Source: an uncultured Haloferula sp. (lineage in GTDB: Bacteria > Verrucomicrobiota > Verrucomicrobiae > Verrucomicrobiales > Akkermansiaceae). From it: a stretch of DNA of 7,799 bases. Positions within the stretch are counted from its first letter, which is position 1; each line of letters begins with the position of its first letter. Shown in pieces: positions 5,273 to 7,799 of this stretch. The position numbers and the translations under genes are program-made. Where the stretch lies: positions 1 through 7,799 of the forward strand of contig CAMLOZ010000142.1 of assembly GCA_946481625.1 (NCBI GenBank). The letters run 5' to 3'. The notes beneath the pieces are model-generated. The model saw nothing but the letters and a program-made list of their open reading frames with translations, did no database searches and was not told where the DNA came from.

Positions 5273-7180
5273 ATGTCCGCTCACCGCACCGTCCCCTTCG
5301 AAACCGACCGCATGCCTCCCGGCATCCCCTATATCATCTCCAACGAGGCGGCGGAGCGGTTCTCCTTCTACGGGATGCGGACCATCCTCGTCATCTTCAT
5401 GGCGAAGTACCTGTGGCTGATGGATGGCAAGGGCGGGACGCCGATGAGCAATGCCCAGGCGAACGAGTATTACCACTACTTCACCGGACTGGTGTATTTC
5501 ACCCCTCTCATCGGGGCTTTCATCTCGGATGTCTTCCTCGGCAAGTACCGCACCATCATCTGGCTCTCGATCGTCTATTGCCTCGGTCACGCCACGCTTG
5601 CGTGCATGGGATCCTACGGGAACTCGGGCTGGTGGCTCTTCGCCGGTCTCGCGATGATCTGCATCGGCTCCGGCGGCATCAAGCCCTGCGTCTCAGCGCA
5701 CGTGGGCGACCAGTTCGGCACGAAGAACACGCACCTGCTAACGCGGATTTACAATTGGTTCTATTTCTCCATCAATTTCGGCTCCTTCGTCTCCACGCTG
5801 CTGACGCCCTGGCTGCTGGAGTGGTACGGACCGCACTGGGCCTTCGGTGTGCCCGGCGTGCTGATGGCGATCGCCACGCTGATGTTCTGGATGGGCCGGA
5901 ACAAGTTCGTGCACGTGCCGGCGGGCGGCTTCAAGTTCTTCGACGAGCTGTTCTCGCGCGACGGCCTGATCGCGCTAGGGAAGCTGATCCCGCTCTTCCT
6001 CTTTATCGCCGCGTTCTGGGCTCTGTATGACCAGACCGGTTCCTCGTGGGTCTTCCAGGCGGCGCAGATGGACCGGAACTTCCTCGGCTTGACCTGGCTG
6101 GAGTCGCAGGTGCAAGCGGTCAATCCGATCCTGATCCTCACCTTCATCCCGCTCTTCACCTTCGTGCTGTATCCGGCGATCGACCGCGTCTTCAAGCTCA
6201 CGCCGCTGCGGAAAATCGGCATCGGCTTCAGCCTGATGGTCGCCACCTTCGCGCTCTCCGCGCTGATCCAGACCTGGATCGACGGCGGCGCGAGCCCCTC
6301 GATCGGCTGGCAGTTCCTCGCCTACGTGCTGATCACGGCGTCGGAGATCATGGTCTCCATCGTTGGCCTCGAGTTCGCCTACACGCAGGCGCCGCGGAAC
6401 ATGAAGTCGCTGGTGATGTCGCTCTACCTCTTCTCGGTCTTCGTGGGGAACTTCTTCACCTCGCAGATCAACCACTACATCCAGATCCCGAGCGCGGCCA
6501 CGCGGCAGCTCGCCGCCCAGGTGGCGAACGTGGAGCCCGGCATGGAACCACGCAACGTGCTGATCGCGGGCTATGACGGCGTGACCGGCACCGACGACGA
6601 CTTCGCCGCGAAGATGGACAGCGGTGCGATCGCCGAGCTGACCGTCCCCGGACAAGCCGCCTACCAGACGGGCGCTGCCGTTGTCGAAGCCATCGCCCGC
6701 AAGCAGGATGACAAGCTGCCCGCCATCGATCAGGTTAGCGGCCTGGGCAACGACCCGTGGGGCAATCCGATCCGGTACGAAATTGTGGACGCCACCTCCT
6801 TCCGTTTGATCAGCGACGGCCCGGACAAGCAGCCGGGGACCGAGTGGGACCAAGGGCTGACCGTGAGCATCGCGAAGCCGGTGGGGCCCAAGGCGAAGTC
6901 GTGGGGAGACGCCATCCGGCCCGAGACCACCTGGCTCGAACGCAGGAAAAAGGCGCTGGGTCTCGCGGTCGAGAAACCGGTGAGCGAGACGATCTATTCT
7001 TCGGAGGCATTCTCCGGCGGGCAGACGAAGCTCCAGGGGGCGGCTTACTTCCGCTTTTTCACCTGGCTCATGCTCGCGACCACGCTGATCTATATCCCCT
7101 TCGCCGTCATCTACCGGCCGAAGACTTACCTCCAGACGGACGATGCTGATCGATTCCCACTGCCACCTGGCGAGCCATAA
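5273..7180 (+). CDS. POT/PTR-family proton-coupled peptide transporter with periplasmic insert
   Basis: This 635-residue inner-membrane protein should import di- or tripeptides with protons. The proton-coupling motif ExxERFxYYG appears as [10 protein letters not shown] (25-34). PTR2 signatures follow: [16 protein letters not shown] (78-93), [17 protein letters not shown] (132-148) and [10 protein letters not shown] (163-172). [12 protein letters not shown] (248-259) resembles animal PepT1, and the TM10 glutamate is Glu358 in [14 protein letters not shown] count twelve hydrophobic segments; the last is at 591-614. Two oddities stand out. The extra helix pair found between TM6 and TM7 in many bacterial POTs is absent (only about 28 residues there). 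Second, about 185 mostly hydrophilic residues (405-588) sit between TM11 and TM12, including a GspG-pseudopilin-like DPWGNP motif (494-499). The frame is open far upstream, antisense to the glycosyltransferase, but homology starts just after the ATG at 5273, which I use; there is no Shine-Dalgarno. It overlaps the TatD gene by 38 bases. Confidence 0.93.
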   Translation: MSAHRTVPFETDRMPPGIPYIISNEAAERFSFYGMRTILVIFMAKYLWLMDGKGGTPMSNAQANEYYHYFTGLVYFTPLIGAFISDVFLGKYRTIIWLSIVYCLGHATLACMGSYGNSGWWLFAGLAMICIGSGGIKPCVSAHVGDQFGTKNTHLLTRIYNWFYFSINFGSFVSTLLTPWLLEWYGPHWAFGVPGVLMAIATLMFWMGRNKFVHVPAGGFKFFDELFSRDGLIALGKLIPLFLFIAAFWALYDQTGSSWVFQAAQMDRNFLGLTWLESQVQAVNPILILTFIPLFTFVLYPAIDRVFKLTPLRKIGIGFSLMVATFALSALIQTWIDGGASPSIGWQFLAYVLITASEIMVSIVGLEFAYTQAPRNMKSLVMSLYLFSVFVGNFFTSQINHYIQIPSAATRQLAAQVANVEPGMEPRNVLIAGYDGVTGTDDDFAAKMDSGAIAELTVPGQAAYQTGAAVVEAIARKQDDKLPAIDQVSGLGNDPWGNPIRYEIVDATSFRLISDGPDKQPGTEWDQGLTVSIAKPVGPKAKSWGDAIRPETTWLERRKKALGLAVEKPVSETIYSSEAFSGGQTKLQGAAYFRFFTWLMLATTLIYIPFAVIYRPKTYLQTDDADRFPLPPGEP

Positions 7181-7799
7181 GTTCCCTCCCGCCGAAGTCC
7201 CCGAACTGGTCGCCCGCGCCCGCGATGCCGGCGTGACCCGCATGGTCAGCCTGGTCACCGGGCTCGACGACCTCGACGCGAATCTCGCCATCGCCGCGGC
7301 GCACCCGGAGGTCTCGATCTGCATCGGCATCCATCCCTGCGAGGTGCACGAGGCGCCGGACGACGCGATCGAGCAGCTCCGCCCGCATGCCGCGGACCCG
7401 CGCGTGTGCGGCATCGGCGAGACCGGCCTCGATTATTATCATACCGCGCCCGAAGGCTGGGACACCGAGTCCTTCCGCGAACGCCAGCGCGATTTCCTCG
7501 ACCGGCATTTCCAACTCGCGGCGGATGCCGGGCTGAACGTGGTGATCCACACGCGCGACGCGAGCGGCGATGCTTCCTTCCAGGATGCGCTCGCGATCTA
7601 CCGCCGCCACGGGGAGAAGGTGCGCGCGGTCTTCCATTGCTTCATCGGCCCGGTGGAGAACGCGCGCGCGGTGATCGAACTCGGCGGGCTCGTTTCCTTC
7701 GGCGGCGTGGCCACCTTCAAGAACGCGACCGACGTGCTCGCGACGGCCTGCGCATTGCCTGCGGGCAGTTTCATACTGGAGACGGATTCGCCCTACCTC
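7143..7799 (+). CDS. TatD-family metal-dependent hydrolase/DNase, C-terminus beyond window
   Basis: The frame gives 219 residues and continues past the window; TatD proteins are about 255-270 residues, so perhaps 40-50 are missing. These cytoplasmic TIM-barrel enzymes use two metal ions, and characterised members act as 3'-5' exonucleases or DNases. The metal ligands are visible: His6 and His8 in DSHCHL, Glu93 in [10 protein letters not shown], His136 in VVIHTRDA, His165 in VFHCFIG and Asp215 in [15 protein letters not shown] (61-68) is the usual third motif. The start is firm, because the family begins with M-x-IDxHxHL at this spot. The ATG lies inside the last 12 codons of the peptide transporter in another frame, giving a 38-base overlap, so translation is probably coupled to the transporter. 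There is no clear ribosome-binding site of its own. Which TatD subfamily it belongs to (TatD, YcfH or YjjV) cannot be settled from this fragment. Confidence 0.92.
   Translation, partial: MLIDSHCHLASHKFPPAEVPELVARARDAGVTRMVSLVTGLDDLDANLAIAAAHPEVSICIGIHPCEVHEAPDDAIEQLRPHAADPRVCGIGETGLDYYHTAPEGWDTESFRERQRDFLDRHFQLAADAGLNVVIHTRDASGDASFQDALAIYRRHGEKVRAVFHCFIGPVENARAVIELGGLVSFGGVATFKNATDVLATACALPAGSFILETDSPYL

Noticed and set aside
5975..7414. Open frame of 479 codons on the minus strand, antisense to the transporter and TatD genes
   Set aside because: It is rich in Arg, Gly and Asp with no recognisable motif, and it overlaps two strongly supported genes. It is a GC-driven antisense shadow.

Overview
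The window looks like a piece of a high-GC chromosome from the Planctomycetes-Verrucomicrobia group, most likely Verrucomicrobiota. The main reasons are a DUF1587/1592/1588/1585 cytochrome gene followed by a DUF1552 gene, a pairing characteristic of that group, and start codons that mostly lack Shine-Dalgarno sequences. The phylum call is an inference from gene content, not from a marker gene.

Layout: (1) Minus strand, 1-2888: a secreted diheme-type 'planctomycete cytochrome c' protein (1032-2888) and, 96 bases downstream, a Tat-exported DUF1552 protein (935 down to the window edge, incomplete). The spacer between them consists largely of heptad repeats with a 12-bp inverted repeat. (2) Plus strand, 3006-3890: a complete XerD-type tyrosine recombinase, divergent from the cytochrome gene. 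(3) 3891-3969: a long imperfect palindrome filling the gap between two convergent genes. (4) Minus strand, 3977-5020: a CgeB-like glycosyltransferase. (5) 5021-5272: a divergent intergenic region with a second heptad array of different sequence, a half copy of the palindrome and further GC-rich hairpins. (6) Plus strand, 5273-7180: a POT/PTR-family peptide:proton symporter with an unusual insertion of about 185 residues. (7) Plus strand, 7143 to the window edge: a TatD-family metal-dependent hydrolase that starts inside the transporter gene.

How the genes relate: the cytochrome/DUF1552 pair probably forms one exported functional unit of unknown function. The transporter and TatD genes overlap by 38 bases and are probably cotranscribed, though they share no obvious pathway. 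XerD and the glycosyltransferase look like independent single-gene units.

I found no defence system, CRISPR array, RNA gene or complete insertion sequence. The observations most worth a second look are the GspG-pseudopilin-like periplasmic insert in the peptide transporter, the REP-like palindrome with a diverged half copy 1.2 kb away, and the two heptad arrays, each lying directly in front of a start codon.
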